Shown piece by piece: positions 15,728-24,287 of a stretch of DNA of 64,000 bases. Below the pieces are notes generated by a model. It was not told where the DNA came from. It ran no database searches and saw nothing but the letters and a program-made list of their open reading frames with translations. Where the stretch lies: NCBI GenBank assembly GCA_905197905.1, contig CAJKAP010000005.1, positions 1-64,000 of the forward strand. The letters are read 5' to 3'. Each line of letters starts with the position of its first letter. Position 1 is the first letter of the stretch. This DNA is from an uncultured Sutterella sp. (GTDB lineage: Bacteria; Pseudomonadota; Gammaproteobacteria; Burkholderiales; Burkholderiaceae_F). Position numbers and translations under genes: made by a program.

Positions 15728-16366
15728 ATGCGCCGTTCCTCTCAGAAAATAGACCCGTTGATCTATGTGGTTGACGACGATCTTGACGTGCGTGAATCGC
15801 TCAAACTCATGCTTGAATGCGAAGGCTATCAAGTGAGAGCCTACGCTTCTGCGCAAGACTTTTTGCGCGACTTTGATAGCCAGATTCCAGGATGCATTCT
15901 CCTTGACGTGCGACTCCCAGGGCTCTCTGGTCCAGAACTTCAAGCGCGACTCAATAAAAGCAATTTTGAGATCCCCATCGTTTTTATTACGAGTTATGCG
16001 GATATTCATACGGCTATTGACACCCTGAAAGCAGGAGCCGTTGATTTTCTTTTAAAACCAGTCGATCCAAATAAATTGCTGGAAGTCGTTGAACGTGTCG
16101 TGCGTTTGAGTTGCTTGAGTGCAGCAGGGGCATCTGTTCCCACCAACTTGCGCCATGAAATCTCGCGCCTTTCCGAGCAACCTCGCAAAGTTCTGATGTT
16201 TATGCTCGAAGGCTTAAACGACGCTACCATTGCAGATCGCATGGGTTTATCGGAGCGTACTGTGCAAGTTTATCGCGCGAATGTCTACAAAAGTGTAGGG
16301 GTACATTCTGTCCAACAATTCTCTCTTCTAATTCCAGAGATTAGGGAAATCCTTAAAGAGGATTAG
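15728..16366 (+). CDS. FixJ/NarL-type response regulator
   Basis: 212-residue DNA-binding regulator. The receiver domain (1-125) has the acidic pocket D16-D18, phospho-acceptor D60 in LLDVRLPGLSG, T88 and K110. The C-terminal LuxR/FixJ-type helix-turn-helix (about 145-205) carries the GLSERTVQVYRANVYKS signature. It lies 48 bases after the sensor gene and is the cognate partner. A 16-base perfect palindrome downstream, ahead of the reductase, is a candidate binding site. Confidence 0.92.
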   Translation: MRRSSQKIDPLIYVVDDDLDVRESLKLMLECEGYQVRAYASAQDFLRDFDSQIPGCILLDVRLPGLSGPELQARLNKSNFEIPIVFITSYADIHTAIDTLKAGAVDFLLKPVDPNKLLEVVERVVRLSCLSAAGASVPTNLRHEISRLSEQPRKVLMFMLEGLNDATIADRMGLSERTVQVYRANVYKSVGVHSVQQFSLLIPEIREILKED

Positions 16367-16375
16367 GCCGACTTA

Positions 16376-16404
16376 TTGACATGGTCTTAATTACTTAAGT
16401 AATT
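16376..16404 (+). promoter_or_regulatory. -35-like hexamer and 16-base palindrome before the flavin reductase
   Basis: TTGACA at 16376-16381 is followed by the perfect palindrome AATTACTTAAGTAATT (16389-16404), which covers the place where a -10 would lie. It sits between the response-regulator gene and the reductase, about 85 bases before the reductase ATG. A role as regulator site is inferred from symmetry and position. The weak -10 means the real promoter may lie further downstream. Confidence 0.45.
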
Positions 16405-16488
16405 CGGGAGATACCTTATTCATTGGGAGGGAATCCAAGTGTCAGTTTTCTCTATCCCCATTACCTCATCTTTTTAGGAGAGACCAAT

Positions 16489-17994
16489 ATGATGAAAAAG
16501 GTACTTCTTGTCACTGCTATGTCGTTGGCTTTCGGCACAGCATTCGCTGCTGACCAAACATTGAATGCGGACGTGGTCATTGTCGGTGGTGGCGCAGGCG
16601 GTACGGTTGCTGGTGTGAGCGCTGTCGAAGCCGGGTTAAAGACCGTCATTCTTGAAAAGAATGCTTTCCCAGGCGGTGCTGGTAACTTTATGGAAGGCTC
16701 CTTCGCTGCAGAAAGTTTCATGCAGAAGGACGCTGGCATTAAGTTGACGAAGCTCGAAGCATTCAACCGCATGGCCGCCTACCATCATTGGCGCATCAAT
16801 GCCCCGTTGGTTAAGGCTTTCGTGGATAAGTCCGCCGACACCATTAAGTGGGTTTATGACCACGGTGTGCATTGGAAAGAAGTGAAGACCGCATGGCGTA
16901 CGAACGACTCCAAGACCTGGCATATTTATCCGGGTGCTGGTTCCTTGCCGAAACAGATGGTGTCTATCTTTAAGGAAAAGGGCGGCACGCTCTTGCTCTC
17001 TACGCCTGCTGAAAAACTCATTACCAAGGACGGTAAGGTTGTTGGTGTGATCGCCAAGAATAAGGACGGCGATACCATCACTGTGAACGCCAAGAACGTC
17101 ATTTTGGCAACGGGCGGCTATTCCTTCAACGAAAAATTAGTGAAGGAAACGACCGGTATTGATATGACGCCTGTGGGCGCACCTGGCCGTACTGGTGACG
17201 GTATCAACATGGCCTTGGCCGTGGGTGCTGTCGGCGACAACATGGGCCCGATGATGATTAACGGTGCCTTTATGCCTGCCGAAGGTGAAGCTATCTGTAA
17301 TGGTCCTAACAAGGAAGTCCGCGCGCTCTTCCGCCAAGGTCTTCTCTATGTTGACTCCACGGGTAACCGCTTCTTCAATGAAGAATTGACCATTGACTGG
17401 CCGATCGCTTCTAACGCTATTGCTCGTACGGGCGAATACACCCACATTATCTTTGACGAAAATACGAAGAAAGAATTTTCGACCGAAGGTAAGGGTTATC
17501 CGAACCCATGCGGTAACTTCATCCAGCGTCATCAGGCTGCCACCCAGCTCGACGCTCTCTTGAAGGCCAACGAAGCTAAGGGTAACGTCTTTATCGGTAA
17601 CACGATTGAAGAAGTTGCTAAGAAGGCTAAGATGGATCCGGAAATCTTGAAGAAATCGACCGACGCCATCACGAAGTATGCCAAGCAGGGTAAGGACGAA
17701 CAGTTCGGTAAAGATCCGTACTACCTCCGTGCAGTGGATACGGGCCCCTTCTACATCGTTCGCGGCAAGTTGAACACGTTAACCAGCTTGAACGGCGTCA
17801 AGGTTAACGCTGGCTTGCAGGTCTTGGACAAGAACGATCACGTCATTCCTGGTCTCTATGCCATTGGGCATGATGCCGGTGGTGTGTACGGTGATACGTA
17901 TGACCTGAAGATCGGTGAAGGTACGGCTTCTGCATTCGCTATCAACTCTGGCCGTATGGCAGTTGAAACGATCGTTAACTCGATGAAGAAGTAA
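16489..17994 (+). CDS. Exported FAD-dependent reductase, fumarate reductase/flavocytochrome c family
   Basis: 501 residues from ATG 16489, with TTAGGAGAG just upstream; a longer frame to 16423 is unlikely. A Sec signal peptide (1-20, ending FGTAFA) is followed by the FAD_binding_2 fold: dinucleotide motif GGGAGG (33-38), FAD-end motif NVILATGGYS, and C-terminal GLYAIGHDAGGVYGDTYD. There is no haem or covalent FMN domain, so electrons must come from a separate carrier. The family reduces fumarate-like double bonds in the periplasm during anaerobic respiration. The adjacent sensor/regulator pair suggests induction by its acceptor. Substrate unknown. Codon use is strongly selective, implying high expression. 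Confidence 0.85.
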   Translation: MMKKVLLVTAMSLAFGTAFAADQTLNADVVIVGGGAGGTVAGVSAVEAGLKTVILEKNAFPGGAGNFMEGSFAAESFMQKDAGIKLTKLEAFNRMAAYHHWRINAPLVKAFVDKSADTIKWVYDHGVHWKEVKTAWRTNDSKTWHIYPGAGSLPKQMVSIFKEKGGTLLLSTPAEKLITKDGKVVGVIAKNKDGDTITVNAKNVILATGGYSFNEKLVKETTGIDMTPVGAPGRTGDGINMALAVGAVGDNMGPMMINGAFMPAEGEAICNGPNKEVRALFRQGLLYVDSTGNRFFNEELTIDWPIASNAIARTGEYTHIIFDENTKKEFSTEGKGYPNPCGNFIQRHQAATQLDALLKANEAKGNVFIGNTIEEVAKKAKMDPEILKKSTDAITKYAKQGKDEQFGKDPYYLRAVDTGPFYIVRGKLNTLTSLNGVKVNAGLQVLDKNDHVIPGLYAIGHDAGGVYGDTYDLKIGEGTASAFAINSGRMAVETIVNSMKK

Positions 17995-18020
17995 CTTCTA
18001 GATTAACTGAGTAGACTTGA

Positions 18021-18050
18021 GCGCCTCTCCAGCAATGGGGAGGCGCTTTT
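18021..18050 (+). terminator. Terminator of the flavin reductase gene
   Basis: A 10-bp stem GCGCCTCTCC/GGGGAGGCGC (18021-18030 with 18037-18046) with one G-T wobble, followed by TTTT. It lies before the convergent LysR gene. Confidence 0.85.
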
Positions 18051-18061
18051 ACGATGGGGCT

Positions 18062-18976
18062 TTACTCCACAAATTTTTGAATCTCTTTCTCAAACGATGG
18101 GGCTAGCTCGTCCTTCACCACTTCGCTAAAGCACATCAAAAATTTCTTTGCTGCAAGAGACAAATGTCTTCCTTGTCTAATTACCAAGTGAATTTCACGG
18201 TAGGCACGTGGTTCAAGTTTTTTAAATAGCACACCTTCAACAGGAAGTCTAAGGAGGAGTTCTGGAAGAATCGAGACTCCTAATCCCATGCGAACCATGT
18301 TCAAAATGGCGTAGTCATGTTGCGTGCGTAAACCAATATGCGGGTGCACATTTTCTTTGTTGAGATAGTGCGAAACAAAGCTCGTTCTTCCTGTTTCCAC
18401 AAGAAAGAAAGGTTCGTTTTCAAGGAGCTTGATCGGTACCGCATCCATCTGCGCGAATCGATGGGTTCGAGAAACCGTTAGAAGGAGTTCATCTTGCGCC
18501 ACAAGTACCGAATCTAAACCTTCTCCAATCTCTGGCGTTGAAAAGCCAAAATCTGCTTGTCCCGTCTTCACCAAACGTTCAATTTCGGTGTAGTCGCCCA
18601 TCAACACTTCATATTCCACACCAGGGTAGAGGCGCTTAAATTTTCCAATCACACGCGGGAGCCAAATCGATGCCACGCTCGCGTAAGTTGCGATACGTAC
18701 GGTCCCCGTGGTGAGTCCGGTAATGGAAGAAATTTTCGCCTTGAGGCTCACATCTGCGAGCACCACATCACGAATAAGCGGGAGTAGGGTCTCTCCCTCT
18801 GGCGTTAGTTCTACGCCTCGTTTAAAACGAGAAAAGAGTTGTACGCCCCATTGGTTTTCCAAATCTGCAATCATGCGGCTCGCTGCTGACTGCGTGCAAT
18901 GGAGTTGCTGTGCAGCCTCACTAAAACTCTTAGTGGCCGCTACTCGCAGGAAGGCTCTGTATTTCGTGAAACTCAT
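18062..18976 (-). CDS. LysR-family transcription regulator
   Basis: 304-residue LysR regulator. The N-terminal winged helix-turn-helix (SFSEAAQQLHCTQSAASRMI, about 17-36) is followed by a linker helix and the periplasmic-binding-protein-like effector domain (about 90-290). The start has AAGGAGAG upstream. It is divergent from rarD and ends convergently with the flavin reductase, so likely targets are itself and rarD. A 12-base inverted repeat in the shared promoter region may be its site. Effector unknown. Confidence 0.9.
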   Translation of the reverse strand: MSFTKYRAFLRVAATKSFSEAAQQLHCTQSAASRMIADLENQWGVQLFSRFKRGVELTPEGETLLPLIRDVVLADVSLKAKISSITGLTTGTVRIATYASVASIWLPRVIGKFKRLYPGVEYEVLMGDYTEIERLVKTGQADFGFSTPEIGEGLDSVLVAQDELLLTVSRTHRFAQMDAVPIKLLENEPFFLVETGRTSFVSHYLNKENVHPHIGLRTQHDYAILNMVRMGLGVSILPELLLRLPVEGVLFKKLEPRAYREIHLVIRQGRHLSLAAKKFLMCFSEVVKDELAPSFEKEIQKFVE

Positions 18977-19078
18977 CTTTCTCTCCTTGATGTATTCCTT
19001 TTTCTCATAGTATAAAGAAAAATAATTCGTTTTACTTATTTATTGGAGCTAGATATCATCACTAACTAAGGAAATTCA

Positions 19079-19139
19079 CCTAGGTCTAAAGAACAAAATT
19101 TGCAGGACCAACCACCAAGTTTTTGGATTTAGACCTAGG
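19079..19139. promoter_or_regulatory. Long-range 12-base inverted repeat in the LysR/rarD promoter region
   Basis: CCTAGGTCTAAA (19079-19090) and TTTAGACCTAGG (19128-19139) are perfect reverse complements 37 bases apart. Each arm starts with the self-complementary CCTAGG. The repeat ends 35 bases before the rarD ATG. It may be a paired operator for the divergent LysR protein or an mRNA stem in the rarD leader. No T run follows. Confidence 0.45.
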
Positions 19140-19174
19140 CTCTCTCAAATTTTCAACAACACCGCGAAGCCGCT

Positions 19175-20107
19175 ATGACTTTGACAGCCCTTAAAAACAA
19201 TCCGCAAGCAATAGGTATCCTCAGTGCTTTTATTGCCTATTTCATCTGGGGATTGCAGTCGGCCTATTGGAAAGTCTTCTCTGAGCTAGATGCCTGGGTC
19301 GTGATTGCGCATCGCTATTGCTGGACTACCGTAGCACTTTTCCTTTTTATTGTGCTTGGGCGTCGTTGGCATGAAGTTGTTGAAACTACCAAAGAGGTGT
19401 TCTCTCATCGCACGAAGCTCATCCTTTGCTTACTGGCTTCGTTTTTTGCGGTAGTGAACTGGTGGGTCAATATCTTCGCCCCGATGCACGGGCATGTTGT
19501 GGAACTGGGCATCGGGCTTTTTCTTACGCCACTCATGAGCGTGATGCTCGGGGTGCTATTTTTCCGTGAACGTTTAAATAGCGTTCAAAAACTCAGCGTG
19601 ATTCTGGCGATTGTCGGCGTAGCGCTGATGCTCGTGGAGTTTGGAGCCTTCCCATGGATCGCGTTGGGAGTCTCTTCCACTTGGGCAATTTACGGGGCCC
19701 TCAAGAAGAAAATTCTTTTGGACCCAACCGTGGCGATCTTTTTGGAGTCGATTGTTGTTGTACCGTTTGCGCTTCTCTACCTCGGCAATGTAGAAGAAAT
19801 GACTTTTGCAAGCGATCTGGCGGGCTTCAATGCAACGGCTTGGGCTTTAGTCGGGACAGGGATTTTAACTTCTGTGCCACTCATTGCCTACACCTACGCC
19901 ACAAACTATTTGCCGCTCAATTTGCTCGGTTTTTGCCAGTACTTGAGCCCGATTTTGACCTTATGTTTAGGAGTCTTTGTTTACAACGAGCACTTCGGAT
20001 GGGATGAGTTGTTCCCCATGAGCTTCATCTGGTTGAGCATTTTGCTTTATCTCTTCGGACCACGCTTACAAGCGAAATTACGACTCAATAGAGTGGAAAC
20101 TCTTTAA
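19175..20107 (+). CDS. rarD: EamA/RarD-family permease
   Basis: Ten-helix inner-membrane permease of the drug/metabolite transporter superfamily, 310 residues with two EamA repeats. The RarD-type signature is visible: NWWVNIFAPMHGHVVELGIG then PLMSVMLGVLFFRERL. RarD proteins are linked to chloramphenicol sensitivity and probably move metabolites, but the substrate is not settled. It is divergent from the LysR regulator, and the aminopeptidase starts 53 bases downstream, so they may share a transcript. Confidence 0.85.
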   Translation: MTLTALKNNPQAIGILSAFIAYFIWGLQSAYWKVFSELDAWVVIAHRYCWTTVALFLFIVLGRRWHEVVETTKEVFSHRTKLILCLLASFFAVVNWWVNIFAPMHGHVVELGIGLFLTPLMSVMLGVLFFRERLNSVQKLSVILAIVGVALMLVEFGAFPWIALGVSSTWAIYGALKKKILLDPTVAIFLESIVVVPFALLYLGNVEEMTFASDLAGFNATAWALVGTGILTSVPLIAYTYATNYLPLNLLGFCQYLSPILTLCLGVFVYNEHFGWDELFPMSFIWLSILLYLFGPRLQAKLRLNRVETL

Positions 20108-20160
20108 AAATTCAAAAAATTTTCCCAGTTTAATCATCATAGAAAAAAGAGGACCTATCC

Positions 20161-21969
20161 ATGCAAACTACTGAAAAGCTGAGTGCACTGCGAAAACTCA
20201 TGGCGCAAGCGGGGGTCAAAGCCCTGTACGTCATCTCTAACGATCCGCACCAAACGGAATCCGTCTCTGATCACTGGAAAGCTATGCAGTGGTTGACAGG
20301 CTTCAGCGGTGGCATGGGCTATGTGGTCGTCACGGATACAGCTGCCGAATTCTGGACCGATGGTCGTTACACGGTACAAGCAGCCCGAGAAATCGACGAA
20401 AGCTGCTTCCATATCAATTGCATTTCGGAACCAGGGACGCTTGACTGGCATCAGTGGCTCCTAAAGCAGTTGAAAGAGGGCGATACGCTCGCGCTTGACG
20501 GGGAAGTGTTAAGTGAAGCAACGTTGCGTGGCATTAAGGAAAAACTCCCCATTAAGAATCTGCACATCAAACATGACCGCAACTTCGTTGGCGAAATTTG
20601 GGCTGACCGTCCCGCTGTGCCAACCGATCCGATTTGGGAACTGGAACTTCAGTGGGCAGGCTTGAGCCGTCCTGAAAAGCTTTCTGCTCTCCGTCAGCGT
20701 CTGCGTGATATCTCGGAAGATGCCTCGACACTTCTTTGCAGTCTCGACGATATCGCTTGGCTCACGAACCTTCGCGGTAATGAAAACCTTCTTTATCCGT
20801 TCTTCCATTCTTACGCTTATGTGACGCAGTCTGACGCTTATCTTTGCGTAGACCTCTTCAAACTCTCTGACGGCATTCGTGCCCATTTGGAAGAAGACGG
20901 CTGGACGCTTTGCGAATATAACGCAGTCAACGACCTTGTCAAACACATCAAGAGCCCATCCACACTTTACGTTGATCCCTTTAAGACACCATTTGGTCTT
21001 TATGAATCCGTTCCAGAAGGAGTACGCGTCATTGATGGTCTTGACCTCGTAACTTCTCAGAAGTCTCGCAAGTGTGCTGTGGAGCAAGAAAACGTGCGCC
21101 GCGCCAATATTCTTGAGTGTCTTGCTATCGTGCGCTTCATGCGTTGGATTGAAGCCAATGTGGGCAGTGGCACGCTCGATGAAATGACGATCGGGAAGAA
21201 GCTCGAAGAATTCCGCCGCGTGGATCCACTCTATATCCAGCGTGCGAACCTCCCAATTATTGCTTACGGTGAAAACGCAGCGCTCCCTCACTATCGTCCA
21301 ACCGATACGATGAGCACTACGCTAAAACCCGAAGGGTTCTTACTCTTTGACGTTTGTGCTCACTACCTCTGCGGCACGACTGACTTAACCCGTACGATTG
21401 CCTTGGGTGAGATCACGGAAGAAATGAAGCATGACTACACGGTGACACTCAAGTCTCACCTCGTTATGCCACTTTTGAAGTTCCCCTATGGGGTCACGGG
21501 TAACTTGATTGATGCAATCGTGAAGTCGAATCACTGGCACTACTTGATGAACTTTGGTCACGGCACTGGCCACGGCATGGGTTACATCCTTGGAGTGCAC
21601 GAAGGTCCTGGCAAGATCATCATGGAATATGCGCCCGCATTCCCGTATGCCCGCACCAGTCCACTGGAAGTTGGCATGCAATTCTCTGACGAACCAGGAA
21701 TCTACAAACCTGGTCGCCACGGTATCCGAATTGAAAATACCGTTTTTGTCCAACCCGTTGAAAAGAACGAATTCGGCCAGTTCTTGCAGTTTGAAACCGT
21801 CACGTTCTTGCCTTATGAACAAAAGGCTATCGTCGTTGAAGAACTCACCGATGAAGAACTTGACTGGATTAACCAATACCATGTCACGGTCTATGAAAAG
21901 CTTTCTCCGTACTTGAACGAAGAAGAAAAGGCCTGGCTAAAGGATAAGACTCGCCACATTTCTCGTTAA
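20161..21969 (+). CDS. Aminopeptidase P family (Xaa-Pro aminopeptidase, M24B)
   Basis: 602-residue cytosolic metalloaminopeptidase that removes an N-terminal residue before proline. It has the three-part layout of the long form: creatinase-like N domain (about 8-135), a second creatinase-like domain (about 160-300) and the M24 pita-bread domain (about 310-540) with metal aspartates in LLFDVCAHYLCGTTDLTRT, histidine in FGHGTGHGMGY and glutamates in FSDEPGIY and GIRIENTV. GAGG precedes the ATG. The downstream pair yjiH-yjiG suggests a peptide-use unit. Confidence 0.93.
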   Translation: MQTTEKLSALRKLMAQAGVKALYVISNDPHQTESVSDHWKAMQWLTGFSGGMGYVVVTDTAAEFWTDGRYTVQAAREIDESCFHINCISEPGTLDWHQWLLKQLKEGDTLALDGEVLSEATLRGIKEKLPIKNLHIKHDRNFVGEIWADRPAVPTDPIWELELQWAGLSRPEKLSALRQRLRDISEDASTLLCSLDDIAWLTNLRGNENLLYPFFHSYAYVTQSDAYLCVDLFKLSDGIRAHLEEDGWTLCEYNAVNDLVKHIKSPSTLYVDPFKTPFGLYESVPEGVRVIDGLDLVTSQKSRKCAVEQENVRRANILECLAIVRFMRWIEANVGSGTLDEMTIGKKLEEFRRVDPLYIQRANLPIIAYGENAALPHYRPTDTMSTTLKPEGFLLFDVCAHYLCGTTDLTRTIALGEITEEMKHDYTVTLKSHLVMPLLKFPYGVTGNLIDAIVKSNHWHYLMNFGHGTGHGMGYILGVHEGPGKIIMEYAPAFPYARTSPLEVGMQFSDEPGIYKPGRHGIRIENTVFVQPVEKNEFGQFLQFETVTFLPYEQKAIVVEELTDEELDWINQYHVTVYEKLSPYLNEEEKAWLKDKTRHISR

Positions 21970-21996
21970 ACCCTGTTTTTACATTAACCCCAATTG

Positions 21997-22032
21997 CTCA
22001 GTAGGGGAGGCGCCTCTGACTCCTCTACTGAG
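21997..22032 (+). other. Intercistronic hairpin between the aminopeptidase and yjiH
   Basis: A 13-bp stem CTCAGTAGGGGAG/CTCCTCTACTGAG (21997-22009 with 22020-22032) with one G-T wobble and no following T run. It lies 28 bases after the stop codon and just before the yjiH ribosome-binding region. It may stabilise the upstream mRNA or set relative expression rather than terminate. Confidence 0.5.
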
Positions 22033-22059
22033 AGAGACTCACCTAATTCGAGGTTCACT

Positions 22060-22758
22060 ATGACAGACAAATTGAACGAACAACCAACCAAGAAAGTAGG
22101 CATCGGTGCCTATTTGGCTTTGATCTTCGCCTGTGTTTTCTTCTCTGGCGTGCTCGCTGGTGTGAATGCTTGGTATGGCATTTTCGACTTCTCTACGCTT
22201 AATGGCTCTTTCGGTAAGATGGTAACGAGCGTTTCGCTTAACGGTGAAACTCTCCAAACCACGATGGCTAACTTCCGCGGCAAGGGCGGTAGCGGTGCTA
22301 TTGATGGCTTCCTCTTCGCTATCACCTTGGCTCCGACCGTGATGTTCGCCTTAGCTTCCATTACGGTACTTGAACACTATGGCGCTTTGGATGCCGCTCG
22401 TCAGTTGCTTACCCCAGTGCTTCGTCCATTGGTCGGCATTCCAGGTACCTGCTGCCTCGCTTTCATTTCCTCCCTCCAGACCACCGACGGTGGTGCTGCT
22501 ATGACCCGTCAGTTGAAAGACTCCGGTGAAATCACCGAAGACGAAGCTGACATCTTTGGCATGTTGCAGTTAAGTGCTGACGCAACGCTCGCTAACTTCA
22601 TGGGTTCCGGCCTTGTGCTCTTGGGTCTCACTGGTGCTAGCGGTGAAACCGTGCCTGTGACGCTAGGTGCTTGCTTGGTCGTCACCTTCTTGTTGAAGTT
22701 CTTCGGCGCTAACGTCGCTCGCTTCATCTTCATGTTCCAACGTAAAAAAGCAGCCTAA
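22060..22758 (+). CDS. yjiH: YjiH-like inner-membrane protein with nucleoside-recognition (gate) domain
   Basis: 232-residue polytopic protein from ATG 22060 (GAGGTT upstream; a longer frame to 21994 would run through the hairpin). The gate-domain signature SLQTTDGGAAMTRQLKDSG and the membrane segments match YjiH. In E. coli yjiH and yjiG lie beside iadA; here they follow an aminopeptidase, which supports a role in moving or sensing dipeptide-type compounds. Works with yjiG, 18 bases downstream. Codon use is highly selective, so the pair is probably abundant. The exact substrate is not known. Confidence 0.85.
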   Translation: MTDKLNEQPTKKVGIGAYLALIFACVFFSGVLAGVNAWYGIFDFSTLNGSFGKMVTSVSLNGETLQTTMANFRGKGGSGAIDGFLFAITLAPTVMFALASITVLEHYGALDAARQLLTPVLRPLVGIPGTCCLAFISSLQTTDGGAAMTRQLKDSGEITEDEADIFGMLQLSADATLANFMGSGLVLLGLTGASGETVPVTLGACLVVTFLLKFFGANVARFIFMFQRKKAA

Positions 22759-22776
22759 GTCTTGGAGGAAATAACC

Positions 22777-23244
22777 ATGTCGAACGAAAATGCAAAAAAT
22801 ATGATGGTGACTGACGTCTTCGTCAAGGGTGCAGTTAATGGCTGGAACATCATGACGCATTCCACCATCCCGAACGTGATGATGGCCTTCGTCTTGATCC
22901 GTATTTTGAATATCTCGGGTCTTTTGACGGTGATTGGCGACGTGTTCGCCCCTGTGATGATGGTCTTTGGTCTTCCTGGTGAAGCCGCTACGGTGTTAAT
23001 CGCTGGCTGGATGTCGATCGGTGGTGGCGTTGGTGTTGCTGCTGCTTTGATTGATCAGGGCTCTATCGGCGTGCATGACATCGCCATTTTGTGCCCGGCG
23101 CTCATCTTGATGGGTTCCCAGTTGCAGTACATGGGCCGTTGCCTTGGTGTGATCGGTACCCGTGGTTCCCGTATCCCGCTTTTGATGAGTATCTCTGTGC
23201 TTAATGCCATGATCGCCATGCTCATCATGAATGTGATTGTCTAA
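22777..23244 (+). CDS. yjiG: YjiG-like inner-membrane protein
   Basis: 155-residue membrane protein with gate-domain features (IAGWMSIGGGVGVAAALIDQG) that pairs with YjiH, probably as the second half of a two-part carrier. ATG 22777 follows TTGGAGGAAATAACC; the frame extends to 22762 without a better site. Ends the aminopeptidase-yjiH-yjiG unit before a strong terminator. Confidence 0.85.
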   Translation: MSNENAKNMMVTDVFVKGAVNGWNIMTHSTIPNVMMAFVLIRILNISGLLTVIGDVFAPVMMVFGLPGEAATVLIAGWMSIGGGVGVAAALIDQGSIGVHDIAILCPALILMGSQLQYMGRCLGVIGTRGSRIPLLMSISVLNAMIAMLIMNVIV

Positions 23245-23288
23245 CAGAAGTCTCTTATAACAACTCCAAGACATAGCTCCAATTCTTT

Positions 23289-23321
23289 ATGCCATTCAGG
23301 TTCGCCTGAGTGGCATTTTTT
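23289..23321 (+). terminator. Terminator after yjiG
   Basis: A 12-bp stem ATGCCATTCAGG/CCTGAGTGGCAT (23289-23300 with 23305-23316) with a TTCG tetraloop and one wobble pair, followed by TTTTT. A textbook intrinsic terminator. Confidence 0.92.
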
Positions 23322-23464
23322 ATTGCCAATATGAAACGGCATATGTTGATTGCCAACTATAGGATCAAATACTGTTTGATCTATGGGGGAAAACCTTCAT
23401 TTGAGATCTAAGTTTGATCTTATATACTACTAAATACCCTTTATTCCCGCCCAGGAGAACAATC

Positions 23465-24217
23465 ATGTCTATCAACAAGACCTTGTATTTGAAGCTTCTT
23501 GTGGAAAATATTCCTCCAGAGTTGCATTCGCTTGCGATTAAAAAAGTAGCGGAGGATGCTAGTCGCTGGCAACATTTCTTGAAAGAAAGCGAGTTTTTCC
23601 AGCAGTACCCTCCTGAAGTAGGAAGTTTTTGGGGTAATCCTGATTTTTATGTCTGTTGGGCAAAAGCTTTAGAGCTGGAATCTAGTTATGCCAAAAACTT
23701 ATTGGAAGAATTAGTTCGCCCTCTGTTTACAGTTGAAGAATGGCATTACCATTCTTCCTACGACCCTGATATCAAGGTCACTTTGTCCTGTCTTTTCGCC
23801 AAGGCCTCTCTTTCACCCAAGCAAAAAGTTCTTGTTGCCTTCAACTTACTTTGGTCTAAATTATTGGGCCGAGATCTGATAAACACTTTCAAGCGTCCCA
23901 TTGCCGTTGGCACGCTCTCAGACAGAGCTCTACTCTATTTTGAGATTCCTGGAAATCTTGAATTGCCTGAAAAATTGAAAGAAGCGTATGTCACCTTAAA
24001 AAAGGAACTAGATTTCCCTACGCCAGAAGAAGCTGAAACTCTAATAGAGGAGTGTGCCTCATTCATACAATTTTTAGAAGAGGCTGATGAAGAACAGCTA
24101 GAAAAAGAATTAGCTGAAACATTGGGATATGAGTACTCAGCCTTTTCCGAGGAAGAACTTCAAAAGTTCTATAAAGAAATTGAAAAAGAGTACTCAGAAA
24201 AGAACGATAAAGGCTAG
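23465..24217 (+). CDS. Unknown soluble protein
   Basis: 250-residue acidic, helical protein from ATG 23465, with CAGGAG eight bases upstream (a longer frame begins at 23414). No domain is recognised. The C-terminal 60 residues are very Glu/Lys-rich (EEADEEQLEKELAETL onward) and likely coiled. It stands alone between two hairpins, at the edge of a DNA-processing stretch. AT-rich codon use compared with yjiHG suggests a different history. Confidence 0.7.
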   Translation: MSINKTLYLKLLVENIPPELHSLAIKKVAEDASRWQHFLKESEFFQQYPPEVGSFWGNPDFYVCWAKALELESSYAKNLLEELVRPLFTVEEWHYHSSYDPDIKVTLSCLFAKASLSPKQKVLVAFNLLWSKLLGRDLINTFKRPIAVGTLSDRALLYFEIPGNLELPEKLKEAYVTLKKELDFPTPEEAETLIEECASFIQFLEEADEEQLEKELAETLGYEYSAFSEEELQKFYKEIEKEYSEKNDKG

Positions 24218-24230
24218 ACAATAACAACGT

Positions 24231-24268
24231 GAAGCCCCAAAAAAGTCTCTATCCTGTTTTGGGGCTTC
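24231..24268. terminator. Perfect 12-bp hairpin between convergent genes
   Basis: GAAGCCCCAAAA (24231-24242) pairs with TTTTGGGGCTTC (24257-24268). No external T run follows, but the A/T part of the stem could serve. Its place between two convergent genes suggests a bidirectional terminator. Confidence 0.55.
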
Positions 24269-24287
24269 AAAGGACTATTCTCTAACG

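Noticed and set aside
20509..21291. Leftward 260-codon frame inside the aminopeptidase gene
   Set aside because: Antisense of a well-supported M24B peptidase with all catalytic residues.
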